A stretch of DNA of 64,000 bases from Stieleria varia (lineage in GTDB: Bacteria; Planctomycetota; Planctomycetia; Pirellulales; Pirellulaceae), in NCBI RefSeq assembly GCF_038443385.1, contig NZ_CP151726.1, forward strand, positions 5,766,001-5,830,000. Direction: 5' to 3'. Shown here one piece after another: positions 55,192 to 64,000 of the stretch. A program made the translations under genes and the position numbers. The notes below the pieces were generated by a model, which had not been told where the DNA came from, searched no databases, and saw only the letters and a program-made list of their open reading frames with translations. How positions within the stretch are numbered: the first letter of the stretch is position 1; the number at the start of each line of letters is the position of its first letter.

Positions 55192-56601
55192 ATGTCGCTC
55201 GCCATCGATGATTTGGAGGCCGCCAACGTTTCGCCAACGAAAGAACAGCCGACCGCTACGGCAAACGAGGGTTCCGGACCTGGATTCACACTGATCGCGA
55301 TCATCAGCGCGGTGATCTTGGCTGGCATGGTGTTCGGAGGTGCCTTGTGGGTATTCGCCGGCATCGCCGCCGGCATCATCGTCTTCCTGAACCACTTTCT
55401 GGCCAAGACATGGTCGCAATGCTGCGTCGCCGTCAGATCGCACAACAACGATGATGACGAGCTGAAGGTTGGTGGGCGAGTTGCCGTCGAACTGGCGGTC
55501 ACCAACACGGGTCGGTTGCCGGTGTTCTGGGTGCTGGTGGAGGACCTATTGCCGCGATGGGCGACTCGTAGCGAGCATCCGACGTTGCGTGTGGAAGGAG
55601 ACCGCATCCAGGTCATGCTGCTTTGGCCCGGCGTGACCCGCAAACTGAACTACGAAATCGTCTGCCATCGACGCGGCTATTTTCAAATCGGCCCTACCGT
55701 GCTGGAGACCGGTGATCTGATGGGCTTATATCGACGTTATCGCGTCGGCACTGATCCACAATACGTCACGGTCTTGCCAAACGTGGTGTCCCTGTCCGGT
55801 TACGACATCGGATCGCGACGCCCGATCGGTGAGATCCGCATGCGCGACAACGTCATGGACGACCCCACACGCTTGCGTGGCATTCGGCGTTGGCAACCCG
55901 GCGACCCGATGCGCAGCGTTCACTGGGCTGCCACAGCCAGGACGGGAGTGCTGCATAGCAAAGTGTACGAACCGTCATCGATCGCCGGCGCGACGATCGT
56001 GCTGGACTTGCATGTGCAAAGCAATCCCGATCGCGACGAGCCTGTTCGCAGTGACTTGGCGATCACCGCGGCGGCTTCGATCGCATCGGCACTGCATGAA
56101 TCTGGTGAACCGTTTGGCATGGTATCCAACGGACGTGACGCCGCGGATCGCATTCGTACCGAAGGTTGGATGGGAGATCATCGCGTTCGTGATTCGGCGA
56201 CTCAAGCCGCTGCGATGAAATCGGACAACGATCGCATGCGTCCGGTGGTTCTGCCAGCCGATCGTGGGCCCGTGCATCTGAGAGAAGTCATCCGAACACT
56301 GGCTCGATTGGAGCGAACCGACGCGTTGAAACTGCCCGAGTTGTTGATGGAGGCGGAATCACGGATTTCAAGTGAGACGACCGTGTTGGCAATCGTCCAG
56401 CGATGTGACGAACAATCGATCGCCGCGCTGCTGGGACTTTCGCGACGCGGCAGGGCCGTTGCGGTGATCGTCAACACTTATGACGTGAACGACTTTTCAT
56501 CGATCGCAGGCCCCTTCATCGCCCTGAACATCCCAGTCTTTCACCTCGCGGGCGAGCAATCCATTTCTGACGTCTGCCGGTCATTCGCACTGCGTGGCTA
56601 G
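55192..56601 (+). CDS. DUF58 membrane protein
   Basis: A 469-aa protein. Two transmembrane segments lie at about residues 32-70. A beta-rich domain follows (about 90-200), then the DUF58 core with RRWQPGDPMRSVHWAATARTG (about 232-252). The C-terminal part resembles a VWA-type fold, but I do not see a clear DXSXS metal site. DUF58 proteins pair with MoxR ATPases, as here. Start is ATG at 55192, 16 bp after the MoxR stop. Operon-like with the preceding gene. Confidence 0.9.
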   Translation: MSLAIDDLEAANVSPTKEQPTATANEGSGPGFTLIAIISAVILAGMVFGGALWVFAGIAAGIIVFLNHFLAKTWSQCCVAVRSHNNDDDELKVGGRVAVELAVTNTGRLPVFWVLVEDLLPRWATRSEHPTLRVEGDRIQVMLLWPGVTRKLNYEIVCHRRGYFQIGPTVLETGDLMGLYRRYRVGTDPQYVTVLPNVVSLSGYDIGSRRPIGEIRMRDNVMDDPTRLRGIRRWQPGDPMRSVHWAATARTGVLHSKVYEPSSIAGATIVLDLHVQSNPDRDEPVRSDLAITAAASIASALHESGEPFGMVSNGRDAADRIRTEGWMGDHRVRDSATQAAAMKSDNDRMRPVVLPADRGPVHLREVIRTLARLERTDALKLPELLMEAESRISSETTVLAIVQRCDEQSIAALLGLSRRGRAVAVIVNTYDVNDFSSIAGPFIALNIPVFHLAGEQSISDVCRSFALRG

Positions 56602-56776
56602 CCCGGTTGAATCATCAGCCGCAGCACGATCGCATCCGGTTCCCACAGGCAGGAGAAAAACACGTACAGGCGAAAGAACCGGACGCTATCGAGAACGTCC
56701 AGCGTACGTCGACGAAAGTCAACAAAATACGAGCTCGACGCGCAAGTGAGCGACTGGAGGTGCGTTCAACACAATC

Positions 56777-57016
56777 ATGGCTCCCCTCTCCCCCAAATCC
56801 TGGCGAGCCTAAGCGAGCCAGGATTTGGGGGAGAGGGGCAGGGGGGTGAGGGGGGCAACGCGTACTGGCAAGCATGCTTGCCTAAGAGTAGGTTTGAGAT
56901 ACCTTGCAGACAATTCCATCGTGAATCAGATCATCAGTTTCGATCGGTTTCAGCCCCTCTCCCCACAAAGTAAGGCAAGCATCACTTGCCTTACTTTGCG
57001 GGAAGAGGGGAGCCAT
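56777..57016. repeat. Hairpin cluster with CCCCTCTCCC stems and outer inverted repeats
   Basis: Three hairpins lie in 240 bp. A perfect 22-bp stem (56783-56804 with 56817-56838) starts CCCCTCTCCCCCAAATCCTGGC. A second, imperfect stem (56954-56979 with 56985-57010) has CCCCTCTCCC outside and CAAAGTAAGGCAAG inside. Between them, GGCAAGCATGCTTGCC (56867-56882) is a perfect palindrome. ATGGCTCCCCTC at 56777 and GAGGGGAGCCAT at 57005 bracket the whole region as inverted repeats. No gene is present in 56602-57130. Function is unknown; the stems could be terminators of the DUF58 operon, or the region a repeat-type element. Confidence 0.8.
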
Positions 57017-57130
57017 GTTCTGTGACGTCGACTTAAGCCGTTCCCTATCGCGTGGCGGCTGATTTGCGCCGACTGCCCTCGCGAGCCGCTTATGCGTCGC
57101 GGCTCACTAGATCAACAGCCGTTAGACGGC

Positions 57131-57703
57131 TCAAACGTTGCCGCCGAGTGTTTTCATGGCGCGTACCCATAACATGCGGACGGCCGCGTTGGTGCGTCCT
57201 AACTTGGCCGCGATTTCCTCGTAGCTCATCTCGTCAATGTGTCGCATCGTCACGACGCTGCGTTGATCTTCTGGCAGACTTTCGATCGCAGCGGCCAAGG
57301 CCAGAGTTTCCTCCGCGGATTGCAGCACGGCACTGACGGTTGGATCTGGTGCGATGGCCAAGATATCGATCGGCTCATATTCTTGCGTTTCGCAATCGAC
57401 CGCATTTTGTAGCTCCCGACCACCACGCTTTTTTGTGCCGACCAAACGACGCTGTTGGTCGCGAATCGTGTTTTTCAAAATGGCCCTCAGCCAAGCCAGT
57501 CGCTGGGCGTGGCAGGTGCCTTGAAATCCCGCCTCGCCTCGCCAAGCTTGCAGCAGCGTTTGCTGAACGATATCGGATGCTTCCACACGACCACGTAGTG
57601 CATCGGGCAACTCACGGTCGGCGATCATCTGCAACCACGGTCTCAGCCGTCCAATGGACCAACTTTGCCGCAATCCCGTTTCTGGATCAATCTCATCGTT
57701 CAT
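57131..57703 (-). CDS. ECF-type sigma factor (paired with kinase, third pair)
   Basis: A 190-aa sigma factor. Region 2 includes ELPDALRGRVEASDIVQQTLLQAW (about 30-55), and region 4 AAAIESLPEDQRSVVTMRHIDEMSYEEIAAKLGRTNAAVRMLWVRAM (about 136-183). Its ATG overlaps the stop of the upstream kinase gene as TGATG, so translation is probably coupled and the two are expressed together. No anti-sigma gene is seen. Kinase first and sigma second is the reverse of the other two pairs in the window. Confidence 0.92.
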   Translation of the reverse strand: MNDEIDPETGLRQSWSIGRLRPWLQMIADRELPDALRGRVEASDIVQQTLLQAWRGEAGFQGTCHAQRLAWLRAILKNTIRDQQRRLVGTKKRGGRELQNAVDCETQEYEPIDILAIAPDPTVSAVLQSAEETLALAAAIESLPEDQRSVVTMRHIDEMSYEEIAAKLGRTNAAVRMLWVRAMKTLGGNV

Positions 57704-60700
57704 CAGTCAGCCAACCTAGCTTGCACTCGGAGTCTCTTCCAATGACCCGCGGCGATTGCAGGCAAAATGAACACCAACACTCCAACGGAAATCAACAAAA
57801 CGTCTTGCGGCCTGATCCAATAGACGACTCCGGGAATTTTGTCGAATTGAGTATTCCATGACATCATGACCATCGCGAACCCGCCCGCAAGGGAGGCTAC
57901 TACGCTGACCATGAGTGCTTTCCAGGCACATCGCCTGAGCAAATACACCAGGCTCACAACGGCGAGAGCGATCATCGTGCCGGCGATCCAATTAGATACC
58001 GCTGACTCTGCCTGTGGGGTGTGATTTGACATCGCTCGCCAAGAATAGAGTGCCAACAAGGCGATCGGTGGAGCCAGCAACAATGCTCTTAGCGAGAGCT
58101 GTCGTCGACGGACATAGCGGATCACGTAAGCCAGTGGCAACAGAATCCCGCCTGTGGCAAAGAGCGATATCAATAGCTGATGGATATACAGTCGGCGGTC
58201 GATGAAGACGCCGGTGATGTTCAGCGATCGGTGGTACCGTGGATCGTCATCGGGCGACTGAAGCTTGACGCTGGGGGCCGAATCCATGGAGACGGACTGG
58301 CTCTCCAGTCGATGCACATAGATTCCTTCGTTGGTCAAGCCAACCACCATCCGATCGGACTCACTGTCCCGCTGATCATAGATCAGCGTCGGGTAGGAGT
58401 CACCAGCGAACATCATCGTTGCGTGTCGATGCTTGCTTTCGTGGACCAGGCTGCCATCACGCAAGTCCCACCACATCGCGATACTGTCCTTTGTCGTACC
58501 CTTCAGTAGCGGTTGTCCTGACGCGTAAATAACGCGTGAATTATAGACTTGTGGATGTTCTACTTGGTAAAGGATCTCTGGCGAATCCAACGATCGGCAC
58601 TCGATAGAGTCCGAGGTGTAGCTGATGCGATATGTGCCTGCCCCGACTCGGCCTTCTTGGACTTGGCCAGCCTCCTCCGGAAATTCCACCACGGCAACAT
58701 CCTGACTCGGGGCTGCCTCCTCTCGATACGTTTCTCGAAATCGACCGTCCTGATTTGTCCACTGCAATTGTGTCCATACAGTCATGCGGTTTCGAGCCCC
58801 CTGTAACTTGGTCACCAACCCTATCGTTGCCTGATCACCGTCCTGGCTGATGATGTGCAATGCCAGATGATCGGTGTTGTACCGTAGTTGTTTCAAGTCT
58901 TGTGAGACCAGCGATCGTCCCAGCGTTTCTCCTGTTCTTGTATTGAGGCAGCGAGCATCCAACATCTCGCCAACGGGGTCGGCCCCGAGAACAAACATGC
59001 AATCGGTTTCGTTGGCAACGGTGATTTTTGGCCATGATTGGTTTCTCGCCCATTGATTTTCCACGGCTTGCAGCCCCAGTTTGGCGGTCCAAATGACCGC
59101 TCCAGTCTTTCCGTCCAATCCACGGACCACGATATCTTCGTTGTCGATGTCGCCGACGACGATATCCGGCACCTTGTCGCCGTTGATGTCTGCTTCGTAC
59201 ACATCGGAGGGACGCATCCACGGTTTAGACGCATCGAGTCCCTCGAAACAGGGGCGATGCCAAAGCACTCGCTTCGCTTGACGATCGACCTTGAACAGAA
59301 CAAATCCAGAGCTTCCCTTTACCAATCGTCCAGAACGGTTCCGAAACTCCGCATCGGCAAGAGCGTAGAAATATCGCGACGGCTCTGCGAAACTTGGCCA
59401 GAGATACTGAAACTCGCCGGCAATGTGTTCTTCGTTCACAGCAAACCGAAGCTTTCCCGTTTCGCCGTCGATGATGGTCGAGACCGTTTCCATCACGCTA
59501 CTTTGCTGCAGCAGCAAATCAGAGGATCCGTCCGCGTTGGGCAAAACAAAGACTGGCGCACTGCCGTCACACTCCACTGGGGTCTGCCAATTCACAACAC
59601 CGTCGCGCAAATTGACACAGCGAGCGAGTTCACCCTGCGAAATCATGAGCAATTGTTTGCCGTTCGTGATCGAGTCAAACGTGGTCCCCATTTGGTACGA
59701 ATTGAGCCATAACGTCGAATTCATTGGGCCATCCCAGACGGCCGCATCATTGATCAGCCCAAAGGGACCGGGACGACGTCGGTAGTAACGCGATCCGCTT
59801 TGCCCTACATTCAATGCCCGGTTGTCCAGGAATGTCAGTCCTCTGGCCATGCTGGTCCGTTGCTCATCTCGCATGTCCATGACGACGGTCAAACTGTCCA
59901 ACTCCAGCTCACGGGGGCCGCCAACGACGACGGAGGTCAGTAACTGAGCACTTTGAGAGTCGTAAACAAACGAATCGATCTCGACGACATTGGCGACCGT
60001 TGCATCGTTGAACAAAGGCGTGTGCCGCCAACCGATGCGAGAACCATCTCGACCGCTCAAGACATCAATACAAACCTGGAGGGCCGCGATGTCTCCTGTT
60101 GCAGTGACCGGCTCCGGCACGGCAAGGCTGGCGACCGCCACGTCTTGCACGCCGTCGCGGTCAACATCACCCACGACTTGGCAGTTCTGTACGGCTTGAT
60201 CAACACCAATGATCGTCGCCGGTATGTCCCATTTCGACTTTCCCGTCAACGCATCCAAACACTGGATCTTGGGAAAACTATTCCACGAATCATCAATCAT
60301 GCTGAGCAGAATTTCGTCGATACCGTCGCCATCCAAATCGGCGCAGATTGGCAAGTCAGACTTCGCCGCGTTTGCGATCTGATTCAGTAGCTTGGCCTCG
60401 TAAGGGATCCTCCAACGCAATCGATCTTCGCCAGGAACATAGAGGTTGAGATGGGGATCGTCAAAACCGTTGGATGCGTTGCGTGAGAGCATGATGACTC
60501 CCCACTGGTCCTCGCCAAGCTCAACTCGTTGGGGGCCATCAAAGAGTGATTCAGGCAATGCAACGGCGACGACCGAGTCTGGGGCGTCATTGTGTAGGTC
60601 GAACACTCGCAGTGTTCGCTCCGTCGCCGTCACAGCGACCAGTCGTTCATTCACCATCCCCAACTGTGGCGTGGACAGCGTCATCAAGCCCGTTCCAGTT

Positions 60701-62988
60701 CGTCCTCCACCCCATGTCGTCCCATAGACTTGATGCAGCTCAGATCTGCGAAGGTCTTGACCAGCACGTGGGAAAATGTTCAACGTGTTTCGATCGTCAT
60801 CCGAGTACTGACGTCGATATCGCAACAGTCCCGAGTTGGGCCATGCCTTGTGCGAAGTCATGTCCACGACCGGCAAGGCTTGCCGTCTCAGCGTCTCAGA
60901 ACTCTTGCCTGAAACCAATACCAGCATGTGCTGAGCGATCCCGCTGTCCTCGAATCGAGCCGCATTGATGAGCAGGTCGATGACGTCGTCCCCATTTGTG
61001 TCTTCGACAGGAATCACGTCAACGATGACCGACACGGGAAATCCATCCAACGGATACTTCGACAGCACGTAAGCGGGATCCTCGGGGAACTGCAACGCAA
61101 CGCTCCACAGGGGCTCGCCATCATGGCTGATCGCTGCGATGGCGGCGTGCTGTGCCGCAGTGACCAACAAGTCTTTTCTGCCGTCACCATCCAGATCAAT
61201 TGTCTCGCGAACCACCCTTGGGATTCGAGCGAACGGTGATCGCAAGACATTGTGGTCACCTTGAAAATTCGACTCGGGGTCGAACGCAAAACTGACGGCA
61301 AGATTTTTTGCTTCAGGTCTCTTCGCTTTGTCTCCTTTACCGTTCTCTGCGACCGATTCGAGGTCAGCCTGCACTGGCAACAATTTCGAGCACTCGATGG
61401 AAAACCGCTTCGTTGCGGCTGCGCCGAATACCTCCAGCTCGTTTCTGCCCAGAACCGCGAGACCTCCATCGTCCAATGGCACGGCGAGCCGCTCGGTCAA
61501 GTCGATTGACTTGGGTTCAATGCGACGATCGACATAGCGGACCTTGGTCGTTTCACCTCCCAGGACATCCACTCTTGCAGACTCCGAAAATCGCCCTTGG
61601 CTATCCAATCGCACTGCATACTCATCTGCTTTCAACTCGATCGGTTGTAAATTGGGGGTCGTCATCAAAAAGGAAGCGTCTGCGCCGTCGTCAGCAGGCT
61701 GCACCGAGGCCAAATGCAATTGTCCGTCGGTCGCGATTCGCAAATGTCCTCGTTGCGTTTGCCGATACTGTTGCAGCAATCCCAGCAGCAGCAACAAAGC
61801 AACCGCGGTAGCCAGTGCGGCGGCCGCAACACTGCGAACCGGTGTTTCGTGCCTGCGGTACCAACGGGTCGCACGCACCCAAACGGGTAAGCCGCGTGCG
61901 GAGATGGGCAAGTGATCGCGGACGGCTCGCAAATCATCGGCAAACGCCTGTGCGGTTTGGTATCGACGGTCGCGATCTTTGTCCAGCGATTTGAGCAACA
62001 CCAAGTTCAGTTCACGAGAAACCGCCGGACTGATCGTTGCGGGCGGCGTCGGATCATCGTTTTGGATTTTGGCAAGCAGTTTCAGGGGCGAATCGGCATC
62101 AAAGAGGGGCTTGCCGGTCACCAGTTCGTACAAAGTGGCCCCAAGTGAATAAATGTCGGTTCGGTGATCGACGTTTTCATCGGAAACCGAAATCTGTTCA
62201 ACGCTCATGTAACGTGGCGTACCGATCATCGCACCGGTAACTGTTGCGGTGACGTCTGCACTGCGGCGGGCCAATCCAAAGTCCGTCAGCCACAAATGGC
62301 CGCATTCGTCGAGCAGCAGATTTCCCGGCTTGACGTCACGGTGAATCACACCCCGGTCGTGCGCGTGCTGCAGCGCATTCGCGGCACCGATGCCGATTTC
62401 GATCGCCTTGTCGATAGCATCGCCAGGTCTTGCCGGTTTGATCGTGTTCCAATCGACCAACGAGTTTCCTTCAATACACTGCATCGCGTACCAGTGGAGC
62501 CCGTTGTGGTGCCCCACTGCATGGATCGGAACGATGTGTGTGTGATGCAGCGTCGCAGCCAATTCGGCTTCGCGAACAAACCGCTCCGCAGCCCGAGGAT
62601 CCACGCTGCCGGTCGGCAGGACTTTGAGGGCAACGACGCGATCAAGTGATTCCTGGCGAGCCCGATAGACGATCCCCATACCGCCTCGGCCGAGTTCACC
62701 TAGAATTTCAAAGCCAGGGATTTCCGGAGTCGACTGCGTGTCTGAGGGGTTGTTGGGGGCATCGCCGACTGTGGTGCTGTCACACCGCAGACCATCGACC
62801 CCGCGCCGTATCCGGAGCAAACCGTCCAAGCACGACCGTAAACCGGGGGCCAGCTCGGGATGCGCAGCAACCAGTTCTTCGACCGAGGGCCGCGTCGCTT
62901 CATCGGATTCCACCCACTGGTCGATGATTTCCGAAATGATTTCCGCGTTCCTGAGATCCACGCTCGATTCGTTTTCGTCTTCCGCCAC
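57703..62988 (-). CDS. Giant Ser/Thr kinase with FG-GAP-like extracytoplasmic region
   Basis: A 1761-aa membrane kinase. After a short helical N-terminus, the Hanks domain (about residues 90-360) has LGELGRGGMGIVYRARQ, Lys 122, HRDVKPGNLLLD (216 onward), DFGLARR (236) and GTPRYMSVEQ. One transmembrane helix lies at about 385-405. The following 1100 residues are a beta-propeller-like region with at least five calcium-type repeats (DLDGDGRKD, EDTNGDDVID, DLDGDGIDE, DVDRDGVQD, DINGDKVPD), as in FG-GAP/VCBS proteins. The C-terminus carries four more hydrophobic segments. The layout suggests an outside sensor coupled to an inside kinase. The stop codon overlaps the start of the ECF sigma gene. Confidence 0.93.
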   Translation of the reverse strand: MAEDENESSVDLRNAEIISEIIDQWVESDEATRPSVEELVAAHPELAPGLRSCLDGLLRIRRGVDGLRCDSTTVGDAPNNPSDTQSTPEIPGFEILGELGRGGMGIVYRARQESLDRVVALKVLPTGSVDPRAAERFVREAELAATLHHTHIVPIHAVGHHNGLHWYAMQCIEGNSLVDWNTIKPARPGDAIDKAIEIGIGAANALQHAHDRGVIHRDVKPGNLLLDECGHLWLTDFGLARRSADVTATVTGAMIGTPRYMSVEQISVSDENVDHRTDIYSLGATLYELVTGKPLFDADSPLKLLAKIQNDDPTPPATISPAVSRELNLVLLKSLDKDRDRRYQTAQAFADDLRAVRDHLPISARGLPVWVRATRWYRRHETPVRSVAAAALATAVALLLLLGLLQQYRQTQRGHLRIATDGQLHLASVQPADDGADASFLMTTPNLQPIELKADEYAVRLDSQGRFSESARVDVLGGETTKVRYVDRRIEPKSIDLTERLAVPLDDGGLAVLGRNELEVFGAAATKRFSIECSKLLPVQADLESVAENGKGDKAKRPEAKNLAVSFAFDPESNFQGDHNVLRSPFARIPRVVRETIDLDGDGRKDLLVTAAQHAAIAAISHDGEPLWSVALQFPEDPAYVLSKYPLDGFPVSVIVDVIPVEDTNGDDVIDLLINAARFEDSGIAQHMLVLVSGKSSETLRRQALPVVDMTSHKAWPNSGLLRYRRQYSDDDRNTLNIFPRAGQDLRRSELHQVYGTTWGGGRTGTGLMTLSTPQLGMVNERLVAVTATERTLRVFDLHNDAPDSVVAVALPESLFDGPQRVELGEDQWGVIMLSRNASNGFDDPHLNLYVPGEDRLRWRIPYEAKLLNQIANAAKSDLPICADLDGDGIDEILLSMIDDSWNSFPKIQCLDALTGKSKWDIPATIIGVDQAVQNCQVVGDVDRDGVQDVAVASLAVPEPVTATGDIAALQVCIDVLSGRDGSRIGWRHTPLFNDATVANVVEIDSFVYDSQSAQLLTSVVVGGPRELELDSLTVVMDMRDEQRTSMARGLTFLDNRALNVGQSGSRYYRRRPGPFGLINDAAVWDGPMNSTLWLNSYQMGTTFDSITNGKQLLMISQGELARCVNLRDGVVNWQTPVECDGSAPVFVLPNADGSSDLLLQQSSVMETVSTIIDGETGKLRFAVNEEHIAGEFQYLWPSFAEPSRYFYALADAEFRNRSGRLVKGSSGFVLFKVDRQAKRVLWHRPCFEGLDASKPWMRPSDVYEADINGDKVPDIVVGDIDNEDIVVRGLDGKTGAVIWTAKLGLQAVENQWARNQSWPKITVANETDCMFVLGADPVGEMLDARCLNTRTGETLGRSLVSQDLKQLRYNTDHLALHIISQDGDQATIGLVTKLQGARNRMTVWTQLQWTNQDGRFRETYREEAAPSQDVAVVEFPEEAGQVQEGRVGAGTYRISYTSDSIECRSLDSPEILYQVEHPQVYNSRVIYASGQPLLKGTTKDSIAMWWDLRDGSLVHESKHRHATMMFAGDSYPTLIYDQRDSESDRMVVGLTNEGIYVHRLESQSVSMDSAPSVKLQSPDDDPRYHRSLNITGVFIDRRLYIHQLLISLFATGGILLPLAYVIRYVRRRQLSLRALLLAPPIALLALYSWRAMSNHTPQAESAVSNWIAGTMIALAVVSLVYLLRRCAWKALMVSVVASLAGGFAMVMMSWNTQFDKIPGVVYWIRPQDVLLISVGVLVFILPAIAAGHWKRLRVQARLAD

Positions 62989-63170
62989 GACGGATCACCT
63001 TTGTGCAAAAAGTCAACTTGCCCCGATTTCCCAGACGCAAGAGAAATGGCGGCGCAACGCGGCAAAATTGTTTTGCGAGATTTCTTTTCGTTTTGCAAAC
63101 CCGCTTTGAATTGGGCGGGGTGTTATCATAAGCGAGACAACTTTCATTCCCTCTTTTCCATGATAAAAAC

Positions 63171-64000
63171 ATGACGCGATTTGCACTCATCGGCGGGTTT
63201 CTTGGGGCCGGCAAAACCACCCTCATTGGTCAGATCGCGAAAAAGTACATCGAAGCGGGAAAAACGGTGGGGATCATCACCAATGATCAAGCCGCAGACT
63301 TGGTGGATACGCACAACTTGAGATCCCAGGGATTTTCCGTCGGAGAGGTCGCCGGAGCTTGTTTCTGCTGCAGTTTCGATGACCTTGTCGGGACGGCAGA
63401 TTCTCTCTCAGCCGTTTCGCCGCCCGATTTGCTGATCGCGGAACCGGTCGGCAGTTGCACCGACTTGGTTGCCACGGTCATCTTGCCACTGCAGCAATTG
63501 CTGGGCGAACGATTTGAACTGGCACCGTTTGGGGTGATCCTGAAACCATCCCATGGCCAGCGCATCCTGTCACTTGGCAAGGAAACGACGACACGCAGTG
63601 GTTTTTCGCCTCAAGCCGAATACATCTTTCGAAAACAACTTGAGGAAGCCGACTACTTGATGATCGGACGAAGCGATCAATTGAGCGATGAACAACGCGA
63701 TGAGTTGGTCGCCGCGTTGGCCGAGATTGCGCCAGGAGTCCCCGTGCTGTCGATCAGCCCCAAAACGGGTGACGGCGTCGACGAAGTCATTGGTTACATC
63801 GAGTCACCGATGGCCGCCGGTCGTCGATTGCTGGACATCGACTACGACACCTATGCCGACGGCGAAGCCGAGTTGGGGTGGGTGAACTTGGCTGTGACAG
63901 GCAACGCCGAATCACAAGTCGACTTGGATCAATTCGCATCGCAGATCGTCGGATCCATTGCCAACGCGATCGATCAGTCGGGTAGCGGCGCGATCGCGCA
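63171..64000 (+). CDS. CobW/COG0523-type GTPase, 3' end beyond the window
   Basis: The first 276 codons of a G3E-family P-loop GTPase; the frame stays open to the window end. The N-terminus reads MTRFALIGGFLGAGKTTLIG, with Walker A GGFLGAGKTT (residues 8-17). The metal motif C-X-C-C is present at residues 64-67 (ACFCC), followed by a Walker B-like LLIAEPVGSCTDL. Such proteins insert or deliver metals (zinc, cobalt, nickel) to partner enzymes. It diverges from the giant kinase gene across 182 bp. The C-terminal domain is cut off, so the subfamily cannot be fixed. Confidence 0.9.
   Translation, partial: MTRFALIGGFLGAGKTTLIGQIAKKYIEAGKTVGIITNDQAADLVDTHNLRSQGFSVGEVAGACFCCSFDDLVGTADSLSAVSPPDLLIAEPVGSCTDLVATVILPLQQLLGERFELAPFGVILKPSHGQRILSLGKETTTRSGFSPQAEYIFRKQLEEADYLMIGRSDQLSDEQRDELVAALAEIAPGVPVLSISPKTGDGVDEVIGYIESPMAAGRRLLDIDYDTYADGEAELGWVNLAVTGNAESQVDLDQFASQIVGSIANAIDQSGSGAIA

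Overview
The window reads as chromosomal DNA of a planctomycete of the Pirellulaceae (Rhodopirellula-like). The call rests on gene content, not on a marker gene. It includes a BBP7-type outer-membrane barrel, a DUF1080 protein, a DUF1571 protein, a protein with an N-terminal LEDRRML (LEPR-XLL-like) motif, a small membrane protein ending in NPYRPPSV, a TPR-sulfotransferase, and an unusual density of Ser/Thr kinases and ECF sigma factors. Long non-coding gaps carry several families of dispersed palindromic repeats. There is no rRNA, tRNA, CRISPR array, phage or recognisable transposase gene.

Layout. 1-9.3 kb: palindromic tandem repeats, carA, a secreted TPR protein, small membrane or secreted proteins, tadA and a BBP7 barrel gene ending at a strong terminator. 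9.5-17 kb: pheA, then dnaK (with a sigma-54-like promoter match upstream) and clpB, flanked by copies of a non-coding repeat element; the copy at 16464-16982 has about 73-bp inverted ends. 17-25.1 kb: an accessory block with a methyltransferase/glycosyltransferase fusion, a 1445-aa kinase-NTPase-membrane-FGE-fold protein, a Cys-rich orphan and a lipoprotein. 25.2-31.9 kb: nucleotide-sugar dehydrogenase, LptF/G permease, a UvrB/C-motif protein, csrA, a leucine-rich-repeat protein and a divergent PanB paralogue. 32-40.7 kb: an ECF sigma/kinase pair, a decayed gene fragment and a CusBA-type metal efflux pair. 41.4-50.3 kb: a second ECF sigma/kinase pair, then a secreted matrixin-like protein with a degenerate zinc site and a tyrosine-rich acidic tail, then a TPR-sulfotransferase. 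50.3-56.6 kb: FkbM methyltransferase, DUF1571 protein, a HemQ/ChdC-like protein, and a MoxR ATPase with a DUF58 protein. 56.6-64 kb: a hairpin cluster, a third ECF sigma/kinase pair in which the kinase has a huge FG-GAP-like extracellular region, and a CobW-type GTPase cut by the window end.

The strongest candidates for something new are four. (a) Three different ECF-sigma/Ser-Thr-kinase pairs lie within 30 kb. (b) A protein with 17 Tyr in its last 39 residues, many next to Glu, lies just upstream of a sulfotransferase; a bacterial tyrosine-sulfation pair is a testable inference. (c) A receptor-like kinase-NTPase fusion ends in an FGE fold that lacks its catalytic signature. (d) A gene-free repeat element with inverted ends occurs in several intact, truncated and rearranged copies.
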